From Oscillospiraceae bacterium (GTDB lineage: Bacteria > Bacillota_A > Clostridia > Oscillospirales > Oscillospiraceae): a DNA stretch of 39,020 bases. The position numbers and the translations under genes are program-made. This document shows, one piece after another, positions 31,851 through 38,857 of this stretch (position 1 is its first letter; each line of letters starts with the position of its first letter). A model generated the notes under the pieces. It was not told the DNA's origin, did no database searches, and saw only the letters and a program-made list of their open reading frames with translations. The stretch is taken from contig JAFWOX010000010.1 of NCBI GenBank assembly GCA_017545325.1, forward strand, positions 1 through 39,020. The letters run 5' to 3'.

Positions 31851-31872
31851 TGAAAGGAGGGAGGGGTTCAAG

Positions 31873-32631
31873 ATGAAGGACGCACTGTACGCCCGCTGCA
31901 GGTCTCGGGTGCGGGAACTGCTGGCATTGGAATACAATTGCTCACCGGAGGATTTCGGACGTCAGGAGAATGTTCTCACCCGATCTGCCGTTTTGCCCGG
32001 GCAGCGGGACTACGGAGACCGGCCGTATTTCTTTCATATGGCGACATTCGGCGGGAATGCTGTGGTCACCGCAGGGGAGGAACTGCAGGAATACCTGCAG
32101 TCTTTCGTCAGCGGCCGTGTGGGTCACTGGCTCTTTGAGTTTCCGAACCTCCTCCCTCTGGAGCGGGAACTGGAGAAATACGGCTGCACACTGTCTCCGA
32201 CCTTCCATATGTTCCTGCCCACCGGAGAGCGGGGACCGGCGCCGCGATTCCCCGTCCGCTGGTTCGGAGAAGGGGAACTGGGGCAGTTTTACGGCGATTC
32301 CCGCTTCCCCAACGCGATCCTGGAAAGGTATCACCCGGAGCGGCCGGACCATCTGGCGGTGTGCGCCTATGACGGGGAGAGGATCATGGGCATGGCCGGA
32401 TGCTCGGAGGACGCCCCCGACTGGTTCCAGATTGGGATCGACGTGGAACCTGAATACCGCTCCCGCGGTGTCGGGACAGGGCTGGTATCCCTGCTGAAGG
32501 AGCGGATCCTGGAGATGGGTGGGATCCCGTTCTATGGTACGTCCGTCTCCGGGTATCATTCCCGGAATATCGCGCTGAACTGCGGCTTTCGCCCCACCTG
32601 GGTGGAGATCGGCGCAAAAAAGCGGAAATGA
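31873..32631 (+). CDS. GNAT-family N-acetyltransferase
   Basis: A 252-residue protein. The C-terminal half is the GNAT domain: ERIMGMAGCSED, IGIDVEPEYRSRGVGTGLVSLLKERI (acetyl-CoA loop R-S-R-G-V-G-T-G) and YHSRNIALNCGFRPTW. The N-terminal half (residues 1-125) is not a standard acetyltransferase and may fix the substrate. Start at 31873 because the promoter covers the upstream frame. Substrate unknown. It is a single gene followed by a terminator. Confidence 0.85.
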   Translation: MKDALYARCRSRVRELLALEYNCSPEDFGRQENVLTRSAVLPGQRDYGDRPYFFHMATFGGNAVVTAGEELQEYLQSFVSGRVGHWLFEFPNLLPLERELEKYGCTLSPTFHMFLPTGERGPAPRFPVRWFGEGELGQFYGDSRFPNAILERYHPERPDHLAVCAYDGERIMGMAGCSEDAPDWFQIGIDVEPEYRSRGVGTGLVSLLKERILEMGGIPFYGTSVSGYHSRNIALNCGFRPTWVEIGAKKRK

Positions 32632-32663
32632 TCCTGCCTAAGGCAAGAAATAAGAAAGCATGA

Positions 32664-32705
32664 AAAAGGACCGGTCCGGCCCCGATGGACCAGCCCGATC
32701 CTTTT
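32664..32705 (+). terminator. Terminator after the GNAT gene
   Basis: Composite stem: AAAAGGA (32664-32670) with TCCTTTT (32699-32705), and inside it GGTCC (32673-32677) with GGACC (32687-32691). The stretch 32706-32860 holds no gene; it has a tRNA-3'-end-like segment at 32702-32731 and short palindromes. Confidence 0.55.
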
Positions 32706-32859
32706 GGGACGGAGTGGCGGGACCTGAACCGCGCAGCTCGCCGCGGGCGGGCTGTGCGGCGCGGCATGATTGAACGGCGCTTCGCGCCTGACGGCCACAG
32801 TCGCTGCTGTATTGGATTATACCATGTTGTTCCATAATGGTTTATCGTTGTAAAGCGAT

Positions 32860-33030
32860 GCTTGCGCCGACGGCGCAAATGATGCAGTTTGCTGTGCAAA
32901 CAGTGATATTTTGCTGTTTCACTGCAAAGTGATGTGATGCGTTCCGCTTTTCACGCGCGAAGCGCACATCACTTGCGAAGCAAACATCACGTACGAAGCG
33001 CACATCACGTTCCGCCGGGCGGAACACATC
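32860..33030. repeat. Array of short hairpins linked by GATG/CATC spacers
   Basis: A chain of small palindromes: TTGCGCC-GAC-GGCGCAA, GTTTGC-TGT-GCAAAC, TTGC-GAA-GCAA and GTTCCGCC-G-GGCGGAAC, separated by GATG or ACATCAC. The spacers read GATG on the left and CATC on the right, so the array as a whole is roughly inverted about 32945. It contains three 18-base tandem units at 32958-33011, each starting CGAAGC. No credible coding. Confidence 0.6.
32958..33011 (+). repeat. Three 18-bp tandem repeats
   Basis: Units at 32958-32975, 32976-32993 and 32994-33011: CGAAGCGCACATCACTTG, CGAAGCAAACATCACGTA and CGAAGCGCACATCACGTT. They differ at few positions, mainly in the palindromic bases. Confidence 0.7.
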
Positions 33031-33039
33031 GTTCAAATA

Positions 33040-33075
33040 AGCGCCTTTTGCCCGGTAGGCAAAAGACGCTATTTT
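33040..33075. terminator. Terminator-like hairpin beside the tRNA-3'-end copy
   Basis: Stem AGCGCCTTTTGCC (33040-33052) and GGCAAAAGACGCT (33058-33070) with one mismatch, followed by ATTTTG. It lies next to the 15-base tRNA copy just as the intact tRNA-Leu is followed by its own terminator, so it may be the original tRNA terminator. Confidence 0.5.
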
Positions 33076-33076
33076 G

Positions 33077-33091
33077 TTGGTACGGGTAGTG
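33077..33091. repeat. Duplicate of the tRNA-Leu 3' end (candidate att site)
   Basis: TTGGTACGGGTAGTG is identical to 34528-34542, which is the CCA end, acceptor strand and first T-stem bases of tRNA-Leu(UAG) on the minus strand. A 15-base match here is far beyond chance for two sites 1.45 kb apart, and the tRNA 3' end is the classical attachment site of integrating elements. No integrase is present. Confidence 0.6.
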
Positions 33092-33149
33092 ATAACGACA
33101 AAAACAAAATCGGAGCCCAACATCAGCGGGTCCAATCTTGAAAGGAGGA

Positions 33150-33202
33150 GCGACGGAGTGAATGAGAGGCGGCGTTTGCTTTGAAAAAGAAAACTCCGTC
33201 GC
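33150..33202. repeat. 10-bp inverted repeat in the gap before the second sigma gene
   Basis: GCGACGGAGT (33150-33159) and ACTCCGTCGC (33193-33202) enclose 33 bases. The gap from 33092 to 33366 holds no gene I would defend, only a weak 31-codon frame at 33162. Near its end TGCAACC (33301-33307) and GTATAG (33325-33330) could be an ECF-type promoter for the sigma gene. Confidence 0.5.
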
Positions 33203-33366
33203 GAACGATATGAAGTCCGCGACGACGTGTCTTATTCTGACAAAAGAGTTATCATAGGGGAATTCGAACTCTCGTGTGTTACAATTAAAATATTCGAGAA
33301 TGCAACCATTTCTCGCTTCCAGTTGTATAGTATGTGAAGGGACCTTCAAAGATAAAGGAGTATATC

Positions 33367-33849
33367 ATGAGACTGTCAGTTGCCGACGCCTTTCAAAGGT
33401 ACGGAGACCGCCTCTTCGCTGCTGCGTTCAGTTTGTGTCGAAACCAAATGGATGCAGATGATGCGGTTCAGGACGCTCTGATCAAATACCACACACTTGG
33501 GCTTGATTATGCGGATGAAACGCACATCAAGGCATGGCTTTTACGCGTTACGATCAATTGTGCGAAAAATATTGCATCTTCTTTCTGGCGAAAAAATACG
33601 GTCGCCTGGGAAGAGTACATGAATGAACTCGCGTTTGAAGCACCGGAGGACCACCGGCTGTTTGAGACGGTGATGCGTCTTCCGCAAAAGTATCGCGTCG
33701 TGATCCATCTATTCTATTACGAAGAGTATTCGATAAGAGAGATTGCGGAGATCCTTCAGTGCCGAGAGGGAACGGTAAAGAGCCGGCTGAGCAGAGGAAG
33801 AAAGCTCCTGAAAACAATGCTGATGGAGGAGTGGAACGATGACGAATAA
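33367..33849 (+). CDS. Second ECF-type RNA polymerase sigma factor
   Basis: A 160-residue ECF sigma. Region 2 spans about residues 8-75 (RYGDRLFAAAFSLCRNQMDADDAVQDALIKYH; AWLLRVTINCAKN), region 4 about 100-155 (LPQKYRVVIHLFYYEEYSIREIAEILQCREGTVKSRLSRGRKLLK). It is closer to the SigV/ECF30-like branch than the first sigma in this window and lower in GC than its surroundings. AAAGGAG stands six bases before the ATG. The next gene overlaps its end by 11 bases and should be its anti-sigma. It lies between the tRNA 3'-end copies, so it is probably acquired. Confidence 0.88.
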   Translation: MRLSVADAFQRYGDRLFAAAFSLCRNQMDADDAVQDALIKYHTLGLDYADETHIKAWLLRVTINCAKNIASSFWRKNTVAWEEYMNELAFEAPEDHRLFETVMRLPQKYRVVIHLFYYEEYSIREIAEILQCREGTVKSRLSRGRKLLKTMLMEEWNDDE

Positions 33850-34426
33850 AGAACGTTACCAGAGAGCGTTTTCAACGCTCCATGCTTCTGACGATCATGT
33901 TGTGGAGGTAAGCGCGATGAAACATGCAGGAAAGATTCGATTTAACAGATTGGCGGTCGCGTGTGCAATTCTTGTGCTCGTATTAGGCTTGTCGTCTGTT
34001 TCTTATGCTGCGGATATCGGCGGCATCCGGCGCAGCATTCAACTTTGGATTCATGGTGATCAAACGGATGCGATTCTGGAGGTCGAAGGCGGGCACTACT
34101 CCCTCATTTACGAGGACGCAGATGGGAATGTTCGCCAACAGAGCGGGGGAGGAGTTGCGGTCGAACCCGACGGAAAGGTGCGTCCCGCCACAGAAGATGA
34201 GATCTTGAAGGAACTCAATAGTCCGGAGGTGGTATACGAGGAGGATGGCACGGTTTGGGTGTATTACTTCAATCAGAAGATAGAGATTACGGATAAATTC
34301 GACGACCAGGGCGTTTGCTATGTGCAGCTCAAGGGCGGCGAAGGCGTGCTGTACATGACAATCAAAGACCAAAACGGATATTCCATCAGTCGGCACAACT
34401 ATCCCAACCCCAGATCCTTTAATTGA
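33839..34426 (+). CDS. Single-pass membrane protein, probable anti-sigma factor
   Basis: A 195-residue protein with a 36-residue cytoplasmic N-terminus, one transmembrane helix (about 37-56, LAVACAILVLVLGLSSVSYA) and an extracytoplasmic C-terminal domain with two beta-rich stretches (YSLIYEDADGNV; VWVYYFNQKIEI). Overlap with the sigma gene and topology point to an anti-sigma factor; the short N-terminus has no recognised anti-sigma domain. GGAGG precedes the ATG. Like the sigma gene it is lower in GC than the chromosome nearby. A strong terminator follows. Confidence 0.65.
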   Translation: MTNKERYQRAFSTLHASDDHVVEVSAMKHAGKIRFNRLAVACAILVLVLGLSSVSYAADIGGIRRSIQLWIHGDQTDAILEVEGGHYSLIYEDADGNVRQQSGGGVAVEPDGKVRPATEDEILKELNSPEVVYEEDGTVWVYYFNQKIEITDKFDDQGVCYVQLKGGEGVLYMTIKDQNGYSISRHNYPNPRSFN

Positions 34427-34438
34427 CAGCACCATGAG

Positions 34439-34470
34439 CAGGCGGCAGACAACTCTGCCGCCTGTTTTTC
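34439..34470 (+). terminator. Terminator of the second ECF operon
   Basis: Perfect 11-base stem CAGGCGGCAGA (34439-34449) and TCTGCCGCCTG (34454-34464), loop CAAC, followed by TTTTTC. Confidence 0.9.
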
Positions 34471-34489
34471 CCTGTGAAAAAGTGGTTTC

Positions 34490-34529
34490 AAAACCAAAGG
34501 CCGCCTTTGTCGAGACGGCCTTTGGTTTT
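34490..34529 (-). terminator. Terminator of tRNA-Leu
   Basis: Fourteen-base stem AAAACCAAAGGCCG (34490-34503) and CGGCCTTTGGTTTT (34516-34529), directly after the CCA of the tRNA on the minus strand; the stem itself gives the T-run. Confidence 0.8.
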
Positions 34530-34613
34530 GGTACGGGTAGTGGGACTCGAACCCACAAGCCTTGCGGCACTGGAACCTAAATCCAGCATGTTTACCAATT
34601 TCATCATACCCGC
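34529..34613 (-). tRNA. tRNA-Leu (anticodon UAG)
   Basis: 85 bases including an encoded CCA. Acceptor stem GCGGGTA pairs with TACCCGT (a G-T pair at the end), discriminator A then CCA. Anticodon arm CTGGA-TTTAGGT-TCCAG has anticodon TAG (plus 34577-34579). D-loop region ATTGGTAAACA, a long class II variable arm (TGCCGCAAGGC) and T arm GTGGG-TTCGAGT-CCCAC are all present. The long arm and anticodon fix it as leucine. Its 3' end is repeated at 33077-33091. A TATAAT -10 (plus 34643-34648) lies upstream. Confidence 0.95.
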
Positions 34614-34642
34614 AGATCCGCGGCAGCACCGCCGCAGAGAGT

Positions 34643-34671
34643 ATTATAGCAGAAGCGCGGGGGAAAGAAAA
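34643..34671 (-). promoter_or_regulatory. Promoter of tRNA-Leu
   Basis: Minus-strand TATAAT (plus 34643-34648) with TTTTCT 17 bases upstream as a weak -35, placed about 30 bases before the tRNA 5' end. Confidence 0.6.
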
Positions 34672-34721
34672 GAGATTTCCGAATAGATGATGAGGGCTGA
34701 AAGCCGGTTTCGTTTCCCCGA

Positions 34722-34750
34722 TTGACACATATCCTTCGGGATGGTATACT
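34722..34750 (+). promoter_or_regulatory. Strong promoter of the rsgA leader
   Basis: TTGACA at 34722-34727 and TATACT at 34745-34750, 17-base spacer with TGG extension: the closest match to the full consensus in the window. Transcription should start near 34757, over 300 bases before rsgA. Confidence 0.85.
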
Positions 34751-34756
34751 CCCTAT

Positions 34757-34957
34757 AGATCGGGCCTGCAGCTGCAGGCCGGAAAGGAGTGAGCATGATG
34801 ACGGAAAGAAAGACCGCCGGCGGATAAGAGAATAATACGCGGCGCAGATAAGGAGGCATGGATCCTCCTGAACGGGCGCGCCGTTTCAGGTAACTTTCGG
34901 AAGGTGGAGACCGCAGGATGCAGCCACAGACGGGAGCTGCTTCGCTGCGGGATTTTT
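34757..34957 (+). promoter_or_regulatory. Structured leader with uORF and intrinsic terminator upstream of rsgA
   Basis: About 200 transcribed bases. It opens with a self-palindrome, GGCCTGCAGCTGCAGGCC (34763-34780), then a strong ribosome binding site and a 10-codon uORF. Further hairpins follow (AGGAGG/CCTCCT near 34850-34869). It ends with a terminator: CCGCAG (34911-34916) with CTGCGG (34945-34950) and GCAGC (34920-34924) with GCTGC (34936-34940), then GATTTTT. GCTGCA in the first palindrome is complementary to TGCAGC in the terminator arm, so an antiterminator is possible. It matches no riboswitch I know. Confidence 0.5.
34795..34827 (+). CDS. Possible 10-residue leader peptide (MMTERKTAGG)
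   Basis: ATGATG is preceded by GGAAAGGAG with good spacing and the frame ends in TAA after ten codons. It lies 38 bases into the predicted rsgA leader transcript, ahead of a terminator, which is the layout of translation-dependent attenuation. Too short to judge by composition; evidence is the ribosome binding site and context only. Confidence 0.35.
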   Translation: MMTERKTAGG

Positions 34958-34995
34958 ATGCCCATTTTCGGACGTCGGCGGCAGGGAAGGGAGTG

Positions 34996-35073
34996 ATGCG
35001 CAATGAGAAACAGGCAGGAGATCCGATCTGTACGGATAAAAACCTTAGGACAAAAACGGGAGGAAGCATTTGA
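34996..35073 (+). CDS. Possible 25-residue ORF overlapping the rsgA start
   Basis: A 25-codon frame from ATG after GGGAAGGGAG to a TGA that overlaps the TTG start of rsgA by two bases. Such overlap often couples translation. The peptide is charged and shows no motif. It may be chance, but the placement is suggestive. Confidence 0.3.
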   Translation: MRNEKQAGDPICTDKNLRTKTGGSI

Positions 35074-36092
35074 ACTTGACCGATTACGGCATTACGCCGG
35101 ATACGAACGGCCTGCCGGGCATCCCCGGGCGGGTCACTGCCCAGCATAAGGAACGCTATGAGCTCGTTTGCGAATACGGGATGATCCATGCCCGGGTGAA
35201 GCCGAAGGCCTACTATGGGGGGACGGAGCCCTTTCCTACGGTGGGGGACTATGTGATGGTGAACTATGTCGGCAGCGGGGACAGCCTGATCCTGTCCACC
35301 CTGCCCCGCAGGACCTTCTTCTCCCGCCGGGAGCCGGGGCCGATCCCCAGGGATCAGGCCGTGGCGGCGAATTTCGATTATGTGTTCATTCTCCAGTCCA
35401 TGAACCGGGACTTTAATCCGAAGCGGCTGGAACGGTATCTCACCGTTTCCTGGCAGTCCGGAGCGACTCCGGTGGTCCTGCTGACCAAGGCAGATCTGAC
35501 GGAGGATCCCGGGCTGTATCTCGCCCGGGCGGAACGGGTCGCGGCGGGGGCGGCGGTCCATGGGGTCAGCGCCTGCACCGGAGCCGGGCTCGATGCGCTG
35601 GCCCCTTATCTCCAGCCCGGGAAGACGCTGGTGTTCCTGGGCTCCTCCGGGGTGGGAAAATCCAGTCTGGTCAACGCCCTGGCCGGGGAGGCGGTCATGG
35701 CCGTGGGCGGCGTCCGGGAAGGAGACGACAGGGGACGCCATACCACCACCCATCGCCAGCTTCTCCGCCTGAACAGCGGCGTACTGATCATCGATACCCC
35801 CGGCATGCGGGAGCTGGGCATGTGGGAGATCTCCCGGGGGCTGGAGGACGCCTTCGCCGATGTGGAGCAGTATCTGGGGAGGTGCCGCTTCTCCGACTGC
35901 CGTCATGAAGGGGAGCCCGGCTGCGCCATCCGCGCAGCCCTCGCTGCGGGGGAGCTGGATCCCGCCCGCTGGGAGAGCTACCGCAGACTGCAGGCGGAGG
36001 CCGTTGACAGGGAAACCCTCCTCCGCCGGAAGCGGGAATGGAGCAGGGGCGTAGCAAAGAGAAAGAAGCAGCGGGCTAAGGAGGAGGAATAG
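35070..36092 (+). CDS. rsgA: Small ribosomal subunit biogenesis GTPase RsgA
   Basis: A 340-residue circularly permuted GTPase that checks 30S subunit assembly. Order of motifs: OB fold (about residues 15-80), then G4 LTKAD and G5 VSACTG before G1 GSSGVGKSS, G2 GRHTTTHR and G3 DTPGMRELG, as only this family has. The C-terminal zinc site is C-RFSD-C-R-H-EGEPG-C. The C-terminus ends in a basic RNA-binding tail. It starts at TTG 35070 with GGAGG seven bases upstream. Expression likely depends on the long leader beginning at 34757. Terminated by the hairpin at 36117-36146. Confidence 0.95.
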   Translation: MNLTDYGITPDTNGLPGIPGRVTAQHKERYELVCEYGMIHARVKPKAYYGGTEPFPTVGDYVMVNYVGSGDSLILSTLPRRTFFSRREPGPIPRDQAVAANFDYVFILQSMNRDFNPKRLERYLTVSWQSGATPVVLLTKADLTEDPGLYLARAERVAAGAAVHGVSACTGAGLDALAPYLQPGKTLVFLGSSGVGKSSLVNALAGEAVMAVGGVREGDDRGRHTTTHRQLLRLNSGVLIIDTPGMRELGMWEISRGLEDAFADVEQYLGRCRFSDCRHEGEPGCAIRAALAAGELDPARWESYRRLQAEAVDRETLLRRKREWSRGVAKRKKQRAKEEE

Positions 36093-36116
36093 GAGGACCG
36101 GCTGCCCTATAACGAC

Positions 36117-36146
36117 AAAGACAGCACGCCGCGGCGTGCTGTCTTT
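36117..36146. terminator. Bidirectional terminator between rsgA and the MFS gene
   Basis: Perfect 14-base stem AAAGACAGCACGCC (36117-36130) and GGCGTGCTGTCTTT (36133-36146) around GC. The stem ends give short T-runs in both directions. Confidence 0.85.
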
Positions 36147-36176
36147 CCATCGCAATTGCAGTTTTGAACGATCGTC

Positions 36177-37367
36177 TTATTCGGCAGTCTTCCGCTTGGA
36201 GAAGCGGTTCACCAGGAACAGGACCGCGCCGAAGGCCAGCACGAAGACGGCGGCGAAGCGGTAGCGGAAAATGGTTGAATCAGGACGAAGGGCATTCGTC
36301 ACGTTGGTGAAGAAAACCGGGCTCAGGAAGCCGCCGGAGCTGGGCGCAATGCTGGAGATGATCACGCTGGTGATGGCGGAGTTGGTGGGGTCGGAATAGA
36401 CGCTGACTCCGTAGGTGGACCAGGGCTGGAACATGCTGATGGAGCAGCCGGCCACGAACACGGCCAGAATGGTCACCGGCAGGCTGGCAGGGAAGAGACT
36501 CAGGAGCAGAAAGCCCAGGCAGAGGAAGCCGCAGCCCAGGACCATGATATCGTCTTTCAGCTTCCTGGAGATCTTTCCGAAGAGGATACCGGCGCAGACG
36601 CCGCCCACCATCTGGATGGAGGAGCAGACGCCCGCCAGGGTGGAGTAGTTCTCGAAGCTCTTGGAAAGATGGGTGGAAAGGTTTTGTCCCACCACGGGAT
36701 AGGTCATCATGAAGAGCAGGGTCCCGGCGGCATAGAAGAACACATGCTTATCGATCCTTGAATGCTTCTCCCCGCCCTTCACCGCCTTGGGCGTTCTGTA
36801 GGAGGGGATGTTGACGGCGCAGAGAATGGCCAGGATCAGGCCGATGGAGTAGACGAGATAGCCGCCGTACCAGAAGAAGCCCGCCAGCAAGCCGCCCGAC
36901 AGGGACATGGCAATGCCGCCGCCGTTGATGCAGGAGGTCTGGTACCCCGCGATCCTCTGCCGCTCCTCCGGGTCGAACAGGTCGAACATGATGCCGAAGG
37001 CGTTGGTGACAAAGAGCCCCGTGCTGCAGCCGATGAGTACGGAGAGGCACCAGACGCACCAGAAGCCCTCGTGGAACAGCAGGACGAAGATCACCGCCGC
37101 GACAAAGAAGGACTGGCCCATCACTACGGCCATCTTCTTGGTGAGCAGGGCCCGGTTGATGAGGTACATGGCGACCAGAGCGACGCAGATCTGGATGACG
37201 TTCACGAAGCTCATGGCCGTCTGTACGGTGGACAGGGATACCTGGAAATACTGGCGGATCTGCTCGGTCGCCGGGGACAGCGCGAGAGAGGGCATATTGG
37301 TGAGGGCCACCATGAGCAGGGTCCACTTCAGGGCGTTCTTTTTCCGATCGGTCAGCTGAATATCCAA
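36177..37367 (-). CDS. MFS transporter
   Basis: A 396-residue protein with about twelve hydrophobic segments and the two-halved MFS layout; a charged cytoplasmic loop (KAVKGGEKHSRIDK) separates the halves. FDPEERQRIAGYQTSCINGGGIAMSLSGGLLAGFFWYGGYLVYS resembles the motif C region of sugar or anion carriers. I use the TTG at 37367, with GGAGGG seven bases upstream; the longer frame crosses the -10/-35 region. Substrate unknown. Divergent from the formate/nitrite channel, with both promoters in about 70 bases. Confidence 0.8.
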   Translation of the reverse strand: MDIQLTDRKKNALKWTLLMVALTNMPSLALSPATEQIRQYFQVSLSTVQTAMSFVNVIQICVALVAMYLINRALLTKKMAVVMGQSFFVAAVIFVLLFHEGFWCVWCLSVLIGCSTGLFVTNAFGIMFDLFDPEERQRIAGYQTSCINGGGIAMSLSGGLLAGFFWYGGYLVYSIGLILAILCAVNIPSYRTPKAVKGGEKHSRIDKHVFFYAAGTLLFMMTYPVVGQNLSTHLSKSFENYSTLAGVCSSIQMVGGVCAGILFGKISRKLKDDIMVLGCGFLCLGFLLLSLFPASLPVTILAVFVAGCSISMFQPWSTYGVSVYSDPTNSAITSVIISSIAPSSGGFLSPVFFTNVTNALRPDSTIFRYRFAAVFVLAFGAVLFLVNRFSKRKTAE

Positions 37368-37421
37368 AGGAGCTCCCTCCACATGCCGCCGCGGGCAGGG
37401 CCCGGGGCTGATATCTTGTCC

Positions 37422-37450
37422 ATCATAGCCGAAATTCCGGGGAATTGCAA
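37422..37450 (-). promoter_or_regulatory. Promoter of the MFS gene
   Basis: Minus-strand TTGCAA (plus 37445-37450) and TATGAT (plus 37422-37427) with a 17-base spacer. Confidence 0.7.
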
Positions 37451-37459
37451 GAAATTCGC

Positions 37460-37488
37460 TTGACAAACCCCAAGGGCTAAACTAGGAT
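37460..37488 (+). promoter_or_regulatory. Promoter of the formate/nitrite channel gene
   Basis: TTGACA at 37460-37465 and TAGGAT at 37483-37488, 17-base spacer. It lies only 10 bases from the divergent MFS -35, so the two promoters may compete. Confidence 0.7.
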
Positions 37489-37525
37489 GAAAGGGTAATC
37501 TTATTGTTGGAAGGGGATAAGTTTC

Positions 37526-38329
37526 ATGAATTCTCCGGCAGAAGTAGCAAAAAACTACATCGCCATCGGTAAGGGCAAAGCGACCAACGCCTTCTGGAAG
37601 CTGCTGGTCCTGGGCATGCTGGCGGGCGCGTTTATCGGCCTGGCCGGTGTGGGCGCCACCACCGCCGCGGTCAATATCGCAGGATCGGCGGGCAAGTTTG
37701 TGGGCGCCTGCGTCTTCCCCTGCGGTCTGGCTATGGTCCTTCTGGCGGGCAGCGAGCTTTTCACCGGCAATAACCTCATCATCATTCCGGTGCTCACCGG
37801 GGACATCAAGTTCACGCAGATGCTGCGCAACTGGGTCATCGTCTACATCGGCAACCTCATCGGCTCCATCATCGTGGCCTTCCTGGTGGTGTACGGGCAT
37901 GTGGGCAATCTCTTCGGCGGTGCGGAAGGCGGCCTCGCCGCGGCCATGATGAGCGCGGCCAACGGAAAGGTCACCATGCCCTTCGGCGACGCCTTCCTGA
38001 AGGGCATCTGCTGCAACTTCCTGGTTTGCATCGCGGTGTGGATCTCCTTCGCGGCGAAGGACGTCACCGGCAAGTTCTGGGGCCTGTTCATGCCCATCAT
38101 GCTCTTCGTCCTCTGCGGCTTTGAGCACTGCGTGGCCAATATGTACTATATCCCCGCCGGCCTGTTCTGCAAGGCGCTGTACGGCGTGGATAACGAGAAG
38201 CTCACCTGGGGCGCCTTCTTTGTGAAGAACCTGATCCCCGTGACCCTGGGCAATATCGTGGGCGGCGCCGGCCTGGTGGGCCTACCCTACTGGTTCGTCT
38301 ATCTCAAAGGGAAAAAAGACGAGAAATAA
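37526..38329 (+). CDS. Formate/nitrite transporter (FNT family channel)
   Basis: A 267-residue, six-helix protein forming the pentameric channel for formate, nitrite or related small anions. FIGLAGVGATTAAVNI (first broken helix region), GSELFTGNNLIIIPVLTG (the filter-loop region), GICCNFLVCIAVWISFAAKD and FVLCGFEHCVANMYYIPAGL (with the central histidine-bearing helix) are the family hallmarks. GGAAGGGGAT precedes the ATG. FocA versus NirC specificity cannot be settled by eye; formate exchange fits an anaerobe. Confidence 0.92.
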   Translation: MNSPAEVAKNYIAIGKGKATNAFWKLLVLGMLAGAFIGLAGVGATTAAVNIAGSAGKFVGACVFPCGLAMVLLAGSELFTGNNLIIIPVLTGDIKFTQMLRNWVIVYIGNLIGSIIVAFLVVYGHVGNLFGGAEGGLAAAMMSAANGKVTMPFGDAFLKGICCNFLVCIAVWISFAAKDVTGKFWGLFMPIMLFVLCGFEHCVANMYYIPAGLFCKALYGVDNEKLTWGAFFVKNLIPVTLGNIVGGAGLVGLPYWFVYLKGKKDEK

Positions 38330-38348
38330 GCTTCACTGAAGTAAGCGG

Positions 38349-38388
38349 GGACTGCAGCAAACGAACGGATTGCTGCAGTCCTTTCTTT
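38349..38388 (+). terminator. Terminator of the FNT gene
   Basis: Perfect 12-base stem GGACTGCAGCAA (38349-38360) and TTGCTGCAGTCC (38370-38381), 9-base loop, followed by TTTCTTTG. Confidence 0.9.
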
Positions 38389-38472
38389 GTGCGGAAAACC
38401 CGGAAATCGGCCGGCTTCGGCGGGGTGGGGGTAAGGCCCGGAACATGGAGCCTGCCGTGATGCGCACAGATT

Positions 38473-38580
38473 TGGGGGAGTAAGCGTGAAAACCTTGATA
38501 TATCAGGCTTTGCCTTTATTCCACCATGTGGGGGAGTAAAGGAGAAAGCCGCCGCTTAGTCCCCCACCTGGGGAGTAGGC
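38473..38580. repeat. Repeated TGGGGGAGTAA motif in a non-coding stretch
   Basis: TGGGGGAGTAA occurs at 38473-38483 and 38529-38539, with an inverted one-mismatch copy at 38556-38566. Between the first two lies the near-palindrome CTTGATATATCAGG. No gene is supported from 38390 to 39020; the region reads as repeat-rich intergenic DNA, possibly the edge of a mobile element. Confidence 0.45.
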
Positions 38581-38644
38581 AGAAGCCTTGTGCCGCGCCG
38601 TCTGCCTTTACCAAATGGTCTTTTTCTCCGCTGCTTCCAGCGGC

Positions 38645-38672
38645 CCGGTTTCTCTTGCGCGAGAGAAACCGG
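38645..38672. repeat. Strong 11-bp hairpin in the right-hand non-coding region
   Basis: CCGGTTTCTCT (38645-38655) and AGAGAAACCGG (38662-38672) form a perfect stem with loop TGCGCG. No T-run follows; it is likely a repeat element and not a terminator. Confidence 0.55.
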
Positions 38673-38857
38673 GGAAAGAGCGCGGCAGGGGCGTTCCCCT
38701 GCACCCCCGGTGCGCAGGGCGCTGAAGCGAAGGGGAAAAAGGCGCGGCGGGGAAAAAGCGGATGCTGAACGTCAGCTTGCCGACTTTGAATCTGCTTGGC
38801 AATAGTCGTTTGCTTTTCAGGGTGACCATCGCCGCACCGACGCAGGGACGATTACTG

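Noticed and set aside
32702..32731. Segment resembling a tRNA 3' end after a hairpin (TTTTGGGACGG then CCTGAACC)
   Set aside because: It has T-loop-like bases and a TGG at the right place, but the T stem does not pair and no 5' acceptor strand is found. It may be a fossil tRNA end; too weak to list as a gene.
32842..33135. A 97-codon minus-strand frame across the hairpin array
   Set aside because: It is a translation of the repeats (recurring VRFVRD/VCFASD-like peptides) with no ribosome binding site.
33162..33257. A 31-codon frame before the second sigma gene
   Set aside because: Its only ribosome-site-like sequence is too close to the ATG, it overlaps the 10-base inverted repeat, and its peptide shows no feature.
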